A stretch of 64,000 nucleotides of DNA, taken from assembly GCF_014489575.1 (NCBI RefSeq), contig NZ_CP060789.1, positions 372,001 to 436,000 of the forward strand, in the 5' to 3' direction. The notes beneath the pieces were generated by a model. The model saw nothing but the letters and a program-made list of their open reading frames with translations. It was not told where the DNA came from and ran no database searches. Below are positions 1-9,006 of the stretch, one piece after another (the first letter of the stretch is position 1; every line of letters starts with the position of its first letter). The position numbers and the translations under genes are program-made. The DNA comes from Tessaracoccus defluvii. GTDB lineage: Bacteria > Actinomycetota > Actinomycetes > Propionibacteriales > Propionibacteriaceae.

Positions 1-422
1 TGCACCTGTTGCCGGTTGTCGATGGTGCGGTTGAGCAGCGCGAGGTTCTTCCGGTTGGAGCGCCAGGCGAGGTCGAAGAGGGGACCCGCGTAGGGGATCA
101 TGCCCAGCAGTGCGTCGAGTCCCCAGTTGCCGATCATCCGGGCCAGCACAGGCAGGGGCATGCGCAGCCGCAGCGCGTCGAAGAGCAGCGCGGCCCCGAA
201 AACCGACCCCACCACCGCTCCGGCCCAGGGGATGACGCTCAGCACGGGATCGAGACCGAAGCGGAATCGGGTGCCGGGAACGGGGAGGAGGTCCTCGAGG
301 ATCCAGGTCAGCGTGCGGGTGGCCTTCGCCGGCTGGTCCTTCTGCAGTTCCGCCTGACCCCGACGGAGGGCGCGCTCCAGCGCGTCGCCGCGTGCGTCCA
401 CCTGGTCGTCGTCACCATCCAC
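1..422 (-). CDS. DUF4112 membrane protein, C-terminus beyond the window
   Basis: The minus strand reads openly from a GTG at 422 off the left edge, about 140 residues. The segment [18 protein letters not shown], then [20 protein letters not shown] and [16 protein letters not shown], matches the usual pattern of DUF4112 proteins, which are small two-helix membrane proteins of unknown function. The hydrophobic stretches fall at about residues 45-75 and 85-110. The GTG is preceded by a purine-rich stretch (GAAGGCAG), but the frame stays open further upstream, so a start nearer 533 is possible. It is divergent from gltX. Family assignment is from recalled sequence pattern. Confidence 0.7.
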   Translation of the reverse strand, partial: MDGDDDQVDARGDALERALRRGQAELQKDQPAKATRTLTWILEDLLPVPGTRFRFGLDPVLSVIPWAGAVVGSVFGAALLFDALRLRMPLPVLARMIGNWGLDALLGMIPYAGPLFDLAWRSNRKNLALLNRTIDNRQQV

Positions 423-521
423 GCCGACAAGTCTGCCTTCTGGCGGGCTCGCAGGAAGGCCCCGACCTGGGAGGTTCAGGGGCGGGCCGGGGCATCCGGG
501 CGCCCATTCAGGGTGTTCCTC

Positions 522-527
522 TAGAGT
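522..527 (+). promoter_or_regulatory. -10 element of a probably leaderless gltX promoter
   Basis: TAGAGT lies 10 bases before the gltX ATG and no ribosome binding site fits in the gap. This is the arrangement of a leaderless or nearly leaderless actinobacterial transcript. No convincing -35 is visible. Confidence 0.35.
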
Positions 528-537
528 TGGGGGCACT

Positions 538-1997
538 ATGACGAATGCTCCCGCCCGCACCCGTGTTGCCCCTTCCCCGACCGGAGACCCGCACGTCGGC
601 ACGGCCTTCATGGCCCTGTTCGACCTCGCGTGGGCCAGGAAGACCGGAGGCAGGTTCGTGCTGCGGATCGAGGACACCGACCAGGCGCGGCTGGTGCCCG
701 GGTCCGAGCAGCAGATCTACGACTCCCTGCGCTGGCTCGGCCTCTCACCGGACGAGAGCCCGGAGGTCGGCGGGCCCTATGCGCCGTACAAGCAGTCGGA
801 GCGCCTGGACACGTATCGGCCCTTCGTCGACCAGCTCGTCGAGGCCGGCCACGCCTACTACTGCTGGTGCTCGTCGGAGCGCCTCGCCGAGCTGCGTGAG
901 GAGCAGAACCGGCAGAAGCTCTCCACCACGGGCTACGACCGGCTCTGCGTCGGCAAGACCCGCGAGGAGCGGGCCGCGCTTCCCGGCTTCACCGACCGGC
1001 CGGTCGTGCGCATGCTCATCCCGGACGACGCCCCCTCGAGTTCACCGACATCATCCGCGGCACCGTCAAGGCTCCCCGGCCGGACGACCAGGTGATCCTC
1101 AAGGCGGACGGCTTCCCGACGTACCACCTCGCCGTCGTCGTCGACGATCACCTGATGGGCATCAACACGGTCGTCCGGGGCGAGGAGTGGATCTCGTCGA
1201 CGCCGAAGCACGTCCTGCTGTACCAGTGGCTCGGCTGGGAGACGCCCGGGTTCGCCCACATGCCGCTGCTGCGCAACACGGACAAGTCGAAGATCTCGAA
1301 GCGAAAGAACCCGGCCGCGCGGCTCATGTGGTTCAAGGAGAACGGCTACCTGCCCGAGGCGGTGCGCAACTTCCTGCAGCTGCTGGGCTACGCCGGGGAC
1401 GAGGAGAACGAGGTCTCCACGTTCGAGGAGTTCGTGGAGCGGTTCTCGTGGGACAAGGTCAACACGGTCGGGCCGATCTTCGACGTGAAGAAGCTCGACT
1501 GGCTGAACGGCCACTACCTGCGCCTGCTGAGCGCCGATGAGCTGGCCGACCGCATCGCCACCTTCGCGTCCGAGACCGGCCAGTGGGCGGACCCGACGCC
1601 ACGCCAACTCGAGATCCTCCGCAGCGCGGTGCCGATCATCCAGGAGCGACTCGTCCTGCTCAAGGATGCGCTGCCCCAGCTCGACTTCCTGTTCGCCGAC
1701 GACGCCGACCTGACCGTGGCAGACGACGCGTTCGCCTCGCTGCCGGACGGTGCCGCCGAGGTGCTCGACGCTGCGGTGGCGGCCCTTGCCGAGGGCCCGT
1801 TCGACGCGGAGGCCATCCAGGCCGCACTCCGCGAGCAGATCGTCGAAGGGCTCGGGCTGAAGCCGCGGGTGGCCTTCGGCCCCGTCCGGGTCGCGATCTC
1901 CGGCCGCAAGGTCTCCCCGCCGCTCTTCGAGTCGATGGAGATCCTGGGGCGTGAGTCCTCGCTGGAGCGACTCCGGGCGCTGCGCGCCAGGCTCTGA
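538..1997 (+). CDS. gltX: Glutamyl-tRNA synthetase (frameshifted in this sequence)
   Basis: Charges tRNA-Glu with glutamate in the cytosol. Actinobacteria usually lack GlnRS, so it probably also mischarges tRNA-Gln for the amidotransferase route. The class I HIGH-like motif is at [14 protein letters not shown] near residue 10 and the KMSKS-like motif is [10 protein letters not shown] near residue 250. The anticodon-binding region is the C-terminal 150 residues. The frame breaks at the C run 1031-1035: five C where six restore [16 protein letters not shown]. With that base the protein is 486 aa, normal for the family. An essential gene cannot be truly broken here, so I treat this as a sequence error. 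Confidence 0.95.
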
Positions 1998-1999
1998 GG

Positions 2000-3313
2000 C
2001 TAGGCGCTGAGCCGGAGCGCGCCCAGCGACGCGACCGCCAGCACCACGAGCACCAGCACGCCCGGCGCCTTCGTGTGCCGGGCGGCCAGGGCCGCGACGG
2101 CGACGCCCAGGCCGGAGCTGAGCAGCACCGGCAGTGCTGACACGCCGACCTTGGCTCCGATCGTGACGCCGGCGGCCAGCATCGAGACGGCGGTGCTGGC
2201 GAGCAGCCCGCAGATGACCGGCATGATGTAGGCGGCGACGTTGCGGATCACCAGGGAGTCGCGGAGCCGTTCGTAGCCTGCGTACAGTCCGACGGCCACC
2301 GCCGAGCATGATGTGACCGCGACGCCGGCCGCGATCAACGCGAGGGGCCACCCGCCGACCTCGAGGGCGAGCCCTGCCACGATCTTGATCAGGATGGGGC
2401 CTGGCAGCGCGTTGGCTACCGGGACGATCTGGCCGTAGTACTGGCCGGCCTCGACCAGCCCGCTCGCGACGAAGAAGCCGTCGGCGACGCCCACGAACGC
2501 CTCGCCGCCGCCGAAGGAGGTAAGCGTCGCGGCGACGGTCAGCACGAGGAACGAGACGCCGTCCCGGACGCCCGGCAGGAGTGCGGCGGCGCCGATGAGG
2601 ACGACGGTGGCCCCCACCAGCAGCAGCGCGGTCTTGCCGGCGCCGCGCCCGCCCGTGGCCGGTGCCTGCCGGGGTTGCGGGGGTCGCCGTCGGGCCGTGA
2701 AGAAGGACCACACCACGATGACCGTCAATGCGACGAGGATCAGTTGCAGTGCGGTGAGTTGCGGCAGCTGTGCCGCTACGGGCACCCCCGTCGTCGACGC
2801 CACGAGCGCGAGGGTGTGCCGTCCCCCGCTGGCGAGGAAGCTCATGGCCGCGATGGCGATGAGCGGCCAGGCGGGGGAGCCTCCTGGGGCGAGCACCGAG
2901 TGCATGTACTCCAGGAGGAGGTAGATGATGTAGGCGCTGATGCCGATGGAGGCGAACTCGATGACGGCGACGGCGCCGGGGCCGAGTCGGGAGAACAGCG
3001 TGAGCAGGCCGAGGGTGCCGAGGGTTCCGGGCAGGGCGACGGCGGTGGCGCCGAGGACTGCGAGCAGCGGGCCGCCCAGCCGGGTTCCGGCCAGGGCCCC
3101 CAGCTTCACCGGCAGCGCCCCCGGGGTGACGTTCGCGATGACGGTGTCGTGGGTGAAGCTCTCGTCGTCCAGCCGGCCCTCCGCGACCAGTTCACGCTGC
3201 AGGAGGGGAATCAGGGCGCTGCCGCCGCCGAACCCGATCATGCCGACCTTCAGGAGGCGGGCGAGCAGGCCCAGATGCGCACGGTTGCGCGGTCCGGAAT
3301 CGTGGTGTCTCAT
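2000..3313 (-). CDS. chrA: ChrA-type chromate transporter, two-domain
   Basis: Integral membrane protein of the CHR family, which expels chromate in characterised members. It is 437 aa with two homologous halves, each opening with the family signature: GFGGGSALIPLLQ near residue 27 and TSFGGGEAFVGVADG near residue 265. About ten hydrophobic segments follow the expected 5+5 pattern. It starts at an ATG preceded by TGAGGAC and ends three bases after gltX on the opposite strand. The 83-base gap to the radical SAM gene must hold both divergent promoters. The true substrate in this organism could be another oxyanion. Confidence 0.88.
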   Translation of the reverse strand: MRHHDSGPRNRAHLGLLARLLKVGMIGFGGGSALIPLLQRELVAEGRLDDESFTHDTVIANVTPGALPVKLGALAGTRLGGPLLAVLGATAVALPGTLGTLGLLTLFSRLGPGAVAVIEFASIGISAYIIYLLLEYMHSVLAPGGSPAWPLIAIAAMSFLASGGRHTLALVASTTGVPVAAQLPQLTALQLILVALTVIVVWSFFTARRRPPQPRQAPATGGRGAGKTALLLVGATVVLIGAAALLPGVRDGVSFLVLTVAATLTSFGGGEAFVGVADGFFVASGLVEAGQYYGQIVPVANALPGPILIKIVAGLALEVGGWPLALIAAGVAVTSCSAVAVGLYAGYERLRDSLVIRNVAAYIMPVICGLLASTAVSMLAAGVTIGAKVGVSALPVLLSSGLGVAVAALAARHTKAPGVLVLVVLAVASLGALRLSA

Positions 3314-3396
3314 GTCCTCAGGGCAATCTCGGCGTCTTATGTGGAGGTTCGCCGTCGTTATGACTATAGTCGACGTAAGTCGTCGAGGGGAATCGC

Positions 3397-4625
3397 GTGA
3401 GCATCGTCCGGAGGCCGCTGAGCCTGATCGTCAAGCCCACGGGCGCGGCGTGCAACCTTGACTGCTCCTACTGCTTCTTCCTGTCCAAGGAGGCCCTCTG
3501 GGGGAGTCGGAGCAGCGTATGAGCCATGCGTCGCTCGAGGCGTTCCTGCGTCGCTACCTGGACTCCCAGCCCGACGGCGAGGTGATCATCGGCTGGCAGG
3601 GTGGCGAACCCACGCTGCGCGGTCTGGACTTCTTCCGTGAGGCCCTCAGACTCGGGGAGGAGCTCCGCCGACCGGCGCAGCAGGTGCGCCACGCGATCCA
3701 GACCAACGCGACGCTCATCGATGATGCCTGGGGCGAGTTCCTCGCCGCCGAGGGATTCCTCGTCGGGGTCAGCATCGACGGCCCCCGCCACCTGCACGAC
3801 ATGTACCGGGTCAACAAGGCGGGCCGTGGCACCTATGACCAGGTCGTCCGCGGCTATCAGGTGCTCCGGCGTCACGGGGTCGACACCAACATCCTGTGCA
3901 CCGTCAACTCCGCCAACGTCGCCCACCCGCTCGAGGTCTACCGGCACTTCCGTGACGACCTCGGGGCCGATTTCGTCCAGTTCATCCCCATCGTGGAGCG
4001 CGTCGAGGAGGGCAGCGAGGAGATCGCAGAGGCCGGCTGGCGCAGCGAGGGCGAATACGTCGCCTATCGCCAGGCCGGGGCCGGTGTCACCTCCCGCACC
4101 GTCGACGGTGCGGCGTACGGGGAGTTCCTGGTCGCGATCTTCGACGAATGGGTCGCCCGCGACGTCGGCACAGTCTTCGTCCAGGACTTCGACGTGACCC
4201 TGGGGGCCGTCTTCGGTCAGCACAGCCTGTGCGTCCGGGCGCCGGAGTGTGGCACGCAGCTCGCCGTGGAGCACACCGGCGATGTCTACAGCTGCGACCA
4301 CTTCGTCGAGCCTGGCTACCTGCTCGGCAACATCAACGAAGAGTCCCTGGCCGAGTTGGCCAGCCGGCCGGCCCAGGTGGAGTTCGGGCGGGCGAAGCGC
4401 ACGGCGCTGCCTGCGCAGTGCCGGGAGTGCCCGGTCCGCTGGGCCTGCAATGGCGGCTGCCCGAAGGACCGGTTCGCGACGACGGTGACCGGTGAGCCCG
4501 GCCTCAACTATCTCTGCCCCGGCTACTTCCGGTTCTTCACGCACGTCACGCCGTCGATGTTCGAGATGGCATCGCTGCTCCGGTCGGGGCGCCCGGCCGC
4601 AGACGTCATGGCTGCCCGGCGTTGA
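3397..4625 (+). CDS. Anaerobic sulfatase-maturase-like radical SAM/SPASM enzyme (frameshifted)
   Basis: anSME enzymes oxidise a cysteine or serine of a sulfatase to formylglycine using S-adenosylmethionine and three Fe4S4 clusters. The N-terminus reads from a GTG at 3397: KPTGAACNLDCSYCFF holds the CxxxCxxC radical SAM cluster. The family motif WQGGEPTLRGLDFF follows. Auxiliary cluster cysteines sit in CGTQLAVEHTGDVYSCDHFV and CRECPVRWACNGGCP. The frame is interrupted at the G run 3500-3504 (one G missing). The repaired protein has 409 aa, typical for the family. Starting at the later ATG 3519 would lose the catalytic cysteines. No sulfatase is in the window, so the substrate is unknown and another peptide could be modified. 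Confidence 0.82.
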
Positions 4626-4630
4626 GGCTC

Positions 4631-4658
4631 TTGCCGGGCGCGGGTGGGGTGTCATACT
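4631..4658 (+). promoter_or_regulatory. Sigma-A type promoter of the ROK gene
   Basis: TTGCCG at 4631-4636 and CATACT at 4653-4658 are separated by 16 bases. This lies between the radical SAM stop and the ROK ribosome binding site, which suggests separate transcription. Confidence 0.45.
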
Positions 4659-4683
4659 GTCGGCCTCACTGGAGGGAGGTTGC

Positions 4684-5865
4684 ATGACGTTGCTGCGCAG
4701 ATCCCTCAGCATGGGTGAGGGCCCGGGGAGCGCCGGTCATGTCCTGAGCCTGTTGCGTGCCGGGCCGCTGACCCGCAGTGAACTCGCCGAGTTGACGGGG
4801 CAGGCGCGCTCCACAGTCGTCCAGCGGCTCGAATCGCTGCAGGCGGCGGGGCTTGTGCGTGAGGCGTCGAACCTGACCACCACAGGCGGAAGGCCGTCGG
4901 TCGCTTTCGAGTTCGATCCCACCCAGCACGCGATCCTGTCTGCCGACCTCGGCATCCGCCGGGCCACCTTCGCCGTGACGACGCTCGCCGGTGAGGTGCT
5001 GTCGCAGTTGGAGGAGCCTATCGACATCGCCGCGGGGCCGGGGCCCGTGCTCGGGTTGGTGGCCGAGAGGCTGCGCTGGCTGGGAGACGTCGCCGGCATG
5101 GATCCCATCGCCGTCGGCATCGGGCTTCCCGGCTCGGTCGACCGCTCGGGGTTGCCCGTCGCCCCGCCCAACATGCCCGGCTGGGACGGAACCGATGTGC
5201 GGGCCGTGCTCAGCGAGGCCTCTGGCCTGCCTGCCTTCGCCGCCAACGATGCCAATGTGCTCGCGTTGGGGGAGCGGGCCGCAGCCTGGCCCGACGTCGA
5301 CAACCTGATGTATGTCCATGTGGGCACCGGCATCGGTGCAGGCATCGTCGCCGACGGGAGGCTGCTGCACGGCGCCGAGGGGGCGGCTGGCGACCTGGGC
5401 CATATCTTCGCCCCGGGCGCCCGGGGCCGGGCCTGCCGCTGCGGAAATGTGGGCTGCCTGGACACGTACGCGAGCGGCGCGGGCGTGCTGGAAACGCTGC
5501 GCCTGGCCGGTTCGCCGCTCACCTCGCTCGACGAGGTGCTGGAGCGCGTAGCCGCCGGCGACGCGGACGTCGCCGGCGTGCTCCGGGATGCTGGCCGTGT
5601 GCTGGGGGACGTCGTCGCCTCCTGCGTGGCGCTGCTGAACCCGAGGGTGGTCGTCGTGGGTGGCCGGCTGGGGATGGCCGGCGAGGCGCTCGTCGCCGGC
5701 GTCCGGGAGGCGGTCTATGCCAGGGTGCTGCCGCTCGCCAGCCGCGAGCTGCGGGTGACGGCGGCGCGTTCGGGCAGCAGCGGCGGGGTCATCGGGGCGG
5801 CGCTGCTGGCGGCTGACGCGGCCCTGTCCGGCGACCTGCTCGAGTCCCGACTGCGCGCAGCCTGA
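4684..5865 (+). CDS. ROK-family transcriptional regulator (NagC/XylR type)
   Basis: Probable sugar-responsive repressor of 393 aa. The N-terminal winged helix (residues 15-75; LTRSELAELTGQARSTVVQR) is followed by an ROK sugar-kinase fold with a phosphate loop near DLGIRRATFAVT. The zinc-binding ROK signature GHIFAPG then CRCGNVGCLDT sits near residues 240-260. The HTH makes it a regulator rather than a plain kinase. The ATG at 4684 is preceded by a strong GGAGGGAGG. It is transcribed towards the LacI/ADP-ribosylglycohydrolase operon just downstream, so it may help control that operon or act elsewhere. The ligand is not predictable from sequence. Confidence 0.9.
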   Translation: MTLLRRSLSMGEGPGSAGHVLSLLRAGPLTRSELAELTGQARSTVVQRLESLQAAGLVREASNLTTTGGRPSVAFEFDPTQHAILSADLGIRRATFAVTTLAGEVLSQLEEPIDIAAGPGPVLGLVAERLRWLGDVAGMDPIAVGIGLPGSVDRSGLPVAPPNMPGWDGTDVRAVLSEASGLPAFAANDANVLALGERAAAWPDVDNLMYVHVGTGIGAGIVADGRLLHGAEGAAGDLGHIFAPGARGRACRCGNVGCLDTYASGAGVLETLRLAGSPLTSLDEVLERVAAGDADVAGVLRDAGRVLGDVVASCVALLNPRVVVVGGRLGMAGEALVAGVREAVYARVLPLASRELRVTAARSGSSGGVIGAALLAADAALSGDLLESRLRAA

Positions 5866-5892
5866 GCTGTCCGCCAATCCCCGGACAAACCC

Positions 5893-5922
5893 TTGACACC
5901 GCTTCGACGCCCGGCCTAATGT
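5893..5922 (+). promoter_or_regulatory. Strong sigma-A promoter of the LacI/ADP-ribosylglycohydrolase operon
   Basis: A perfect -35 TTGACA (5893-5898) and a -10 TAATGT (5917-5922) with an 18-base spacer. It lies 54 bases before the regulator start, and the two operator-like sites begin at its -10. Confidence 0.7.
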
Positions 5923-5951
5923 GTAACCGCTTGCATATGTAACTGGTTACA
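5922..5951 (+). promoter_or_regulatory. Tandem LacI-type operators
   Basis: TGTAACTGGTTACA at 5938-5951 has perfectly complementary 6-base arms around a two-base centre. TGTAACCGCTTGCA at 5922-5935 is an imperfect copy 16 bases upstream. Together they cover the end of the -10 and the expected transcription start, the position for repression by the downstream LacI protein (autoregulation). Binding by that protein is inferred. Confidence 0.6.
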
Positions 5952-5975
5952 CAGTGGTTGCCAGGAGGGAGAGCC

Positions 5976-7006
5976 ATGGTCACCGCATACGACGTTGCCA
6001 CGAGGGCGGGTGTCTCCGTGGGTACCGTCTCGCGCTACCTGACGGGGAACGGCTACGTCGGCACGGTCACCCAGCAGCGGATCGCCCGGGCCATCGAGGA
6101 ACTGGGCTACGTGCGCAACCGAGCCGCGGCCAGCCTGACCACCAAGAGCACCGGCCTCCTCGGGTTCGTCGTGTCCGACCTGCGTAACCCCTTCGTGGCC
6201 GAGATCGCGTCGGCGCTCAGCCAAAACGCCCGTGCCACCGGATACGGGCTTGTGGTGGCCGAGTCCGGCAACGATCCGGACGCCTCGCTACAGTCTCTCG
6301 AACTGCTCCGCGCCCACGGGGTCGACGGCGTCATCGTGACGCCGCCGGAGAGTCCGGGGCTCAACTCCGCACTCGTGGCGGCTGCGAGGAGCATCCCCGT
6401 GGTCGGCATCGGCCTGCGCACCGATCCGCTGGTCTCGGACACCGTGACGTCGAACACGGAGAGCGGGGCCCACGATGCCGTGACCCATCTGCTCGGCCTC
6501 GGCCACAGCGAGGTCGCGTACCTCGGGCTGGACAAGCAGACCGCCGGACGCCTCCGCGGTTTCCGCAGCGCGATGGCCGAGGGTGGGCCTCAGGTCAAGG
6601 CACGGGAGATCTTCGTCGACCAGCTGACGCAGGCAGACGGCGTCGCCGCGCTGAGCATGATCATCGAGGCGGATGACGTGCCCAGGGCCATCTTCGCTGC
6701 GAACGACGCCGTCGCCCTCGGCGTGCTGCAGGCCGCGAACCGGGCCGGGTTGCGCGTGCCGACGGACCTGTCCGTCGTCGGCTTCGACGACATCGCCATG
6801 GCTGCGCACTCCGCACCGCCCCTGACGACCGTCGCGCAGCCCACCGCCGACATGGGCGCGGCCGCCATCAGCATGGTGCTGAGCCGGCTGCATGGTGAGG
6901 AACGTGATGTACCCCGCGCGAGGCGGTCCTCGCCGCGCGCCTCATTGTCCGCGAGTCCAGCGCTGTTGCTGCGACCGCAAACGGAAAGGAACAACCGAAG
7001 CAATGA
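5976..7006 (+). CDS. LacI-family repressor of the ADP-ribosylglycohydrolase/sugar-uptake operon (frameshifted at C-terminus)
   Basis: DNA-binding repressor with an N-terminal HTH (AYDVATRAGVSVGTVSRYL) and hinge helix region, then a periplasmic-binding-protein-like ligand domain (residues 60-330) including VVGFDDIAMAAH. The ATG at 5976 follows AGGAGGGAGAG. The frame breaks at 6912-6915 (four C, five expected). Restoring one C gives REAVLAARLIVRESS and a stop at 7004-7006, total 343 aa, the normal length. The stop then overlaps the ATG of the next gene (ATGA), which supports the repair and indicates translational coupling. It most likely controls its own operon through the sites at 5922-5951. 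The effector is unknown. Confidence 0.9.
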
Positions 7007-8982
7007 CGACGACGAAGTCGCGAACCACGTTCGTGCTCGATCTCGACTCCGAGGAGTACCGCGACCGTGTGTACGGCTGTTGGCAGGGCAAGAATGCCGG
7101 CGGAACGCTCGGCACCCCGCTGGAGAAGGCGTGGGGGCAGGACGAGCCGTTCGATGTGTGGTGGTACCCCGAGCTGCAGGAGGGGGGACTGCCCAACGAC
7201 GACCTGGAGATGCAGCTGGTCTGGCTGAAGGCGCTGGAGGAGGTCGGTCCCGGGATCACAGCCCGCGACCTCTCCCGCTACTGGCTGGACCACATCGGGT
7301 ACAACTGGGACGAGTACGGGCTGTCCAAGCTCAACCTGCGACTCGGCCTGGAACCGCCCCTGAGCGGACACCACAACAACTGGTTCACCGACTGCATGGG
7401 CTCGCCCATCCGGTCGGAGATCTGGGCCTGTGTCGCTCCCGGCCAGCCCCGCATCGCTGCGCGGTACGCCTACCAGGACGCGATCTGCGATCACGCAGGT
7501 GGCGAGGGCGTCTACGGCGAGCTGTTCAACGCGGCACTCGAGTCTGCGGCGTTCGTCGTGCAGGACCCCGCGCTGCTGATCGACATCGCGCTCAGCTACA
7601 TCCCGGTCGATTCGATGATGGCCCGGGCCGTCCGGGCGGCCGTGCAGGCTCACGCGGAGGGACTCACCTGGCAGGAGGCCCGGCGCCGGGTGCTGGACGA
7701 GACGCCGCACTACAACGCGCAGTACTCGCCCATCAACACCGGGTTCCAGGTGATCGGTCTCCTGTACGGCTCGGAGTTCGGTGAGGGCATGTGCATCACC
7801 GTCAACTGTGGCTACGACACCGACTCCTCGGGTGCCGCCATCGGCAGCTATCTCGGCATCCTGCACGGCAGCTCGCAGCTCCCCGCCCGCTGGGTGGAGC
7901 CTCTCGGTACCGGCATCTCCACCAACGAGTCGTGGGGCGGAGTCCGCAACCTGCAGGTGGGTGACAACCCGGTGCCCGACAACCTGGACGACCTCATCGC
8001 GCGCATCCGCGTCGCCGCTGTGCGGGTCATGGCCGAGCACGGGCACGGCTCCCGGATGGAGATCGCGCTCGAGGACCTCTACGCCGATGCCTCCATCGCG
8101 GAGATGCTGGCCGCCAGCCCCACCGAGGTCCCGTTCCCCGGGCAGGACCTCGCCACCGTCGTCGACTTCGGTGAGGGACCGGTCGCCAGGCCCGGCGAAA
8201 CGCGCACCCTGCGTTCCGTCCACCGCAACGTGCGCGTCGACGACGTCACGGCCACCGTGTCGCTGCGAGCTCCCGAGGGTTGGCTCGTGAGCCCGCCGCG
8301 CGTCGACATCCAGCTCGGCATCGGGGAGGAGGCTGAACTCGTCTGGGAGCTCACGGCGCCGGAGGCGGGACGCCTCGCGACCCGAAACGTCACCAGGCTC
8401 GACATCGAGATGATCGGTCGGCCGGTGCCCGAGTCGGTGCCCGTCGTGCTGCTCGGAGCGTTCGCGCTCCGCACGTCCGAGGTGTACCCGGCGGACGGCG
8501 ACATCACGGAGATCCTGGACACCCCGCTGCCCCCCGAAGCGTCGGAGCGCGAGAGCGCGTGGACCGAGCGACTCGCCGGGGGACATGCCCAGCCCATCGC
8601 GGATGCCTTCGCCGGGCAGGCGGGCGTGGTGTACCTACAGACGTTCGTGTACTCGCCCGTCGAACGCGACGCGTGGGTGATCGTCGACCCGAGCATGCCC
8701 GTGCGGTACTGGGTCAACGGCGACGCGATCGGCCGCAACGACCGGTTCCGGCTCATCCGCCCGAACCAGAACGCCTCCGACGAGATCTGCGACTTCGCGA
8801 CGCTCAAGGAGGGATGGAACGAGGTGCTGGTCAAGGCCTATCACGACGGCGAACAGCCGACCCCCGAACTGCACCTCGGATTCTCCACGGGCGGGCGCAT
8901 CTGCTTCCACCTGTGGGACATCACCCGGACCTGTTTCCCGTGGAGCGAGGGCTTCTCGCCTGCCACGGCCTGGACCAACTGA
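7003..8982 (+). CDS. ADP-ribosylglycohydrolase-fold enzyme with C-terminal beta-rich extension
   Basis: Members of this fold remove ADP-ribose from proteins or cleave related N-glycosidic bonds using a binuclear metal centre. Metal-ligand motifs are visible: GLPNDDLEMQLVW near residue 65 (counterpart of TDDT) and GYDTDSSGAAIGSYLG near residue 270 (counterpart of GGDTD). The entry DRVYGCWQGKNAGGTLG is typical. The catalytic domain occupies about the first 360 residues. The other 300 contain two beta-sandwich-like stretches, probably accessory, and are unusual. There is no signal peptide, so the enzyme is cytosolic. It is 659 aa, ATGA-coupled to the LacI gene, and followed 24 bases later by a sugar-binding lipoprotein. 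It therefore probably processes an imported glycoside or nucleoside-like substrate, not a cellular ADP-ribosylated protein (inference). Confidence 0.82.
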   Translation: MTTTKSRTTFVLDLDSEEYRDRVYGCWQGKNAGGTLGTPLEKAWGQDEPFDVWWYPELQEGGLPNDDLEMQLVWLKALEEVGPGITARDLSRYWLDHIGYNWDEYGLSKLNLRLGLEPPLSGHHNNWFTDCMGSPIRSEIWACVAPGQPRIAARYAYQDAICDHAGGEGVYGELFNAALESAAFVVQDPALLIDIALSYIPVDSMMARAVRAAVQAHAEGLTWQEARRRVLDETPHYNAQYSPINTGFQVIGLLYGSEFGEGMCITVNCGYDTDSSGAAIGSYLGILHGSSQLPARWVEPLGTGISTNESWGGVRNLQVGDNPVPDNLDDLIARIRVAAVRVMAEHGHGSRMEIALEDLYADASIAEMLAASPTEVPFPGQDLATVVDFGEGPVARPGETRTLRSVHRNVRVDDVTATVSLRAPEGWLVSPPRVDIQLGIGEEAELVWELTAPEAGRLATRNVTRLDIEMIGRPVPESVPVVLLGAFALRTSEVYPADGDITEILDTPLPPEASERESAWTERLAGGHAQPIADAFAGQAGVVYLQTFVYSPVERDAWVIVDPSMPVRYWVNGDAIGRNDRFRLIRPNQNASDEICDFATLKEGWNEVLVKAYHDGEQPTPELHLGFSTGGRICFHLWDITRTCFPWSEGFSPATAWTN

Positions 8983-9006
8983 CACCAAGAAGAAGGGACA
9001 ACGACA

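Noticed and set aside
933..2711. Long minus-strand open frame antisense to gltX and chrA
   Set aside because: Translation is low-complexity Arg/Gly/Ala-rich. It is a by-product of GC-rich codons on the opposite strand.
3500..3504. Phase variation by homopolymer slippage
   Set aside because: Runs are only 2-6 bases and the same type of loss affects essential housekeeping genes, so sequence error explains it better.
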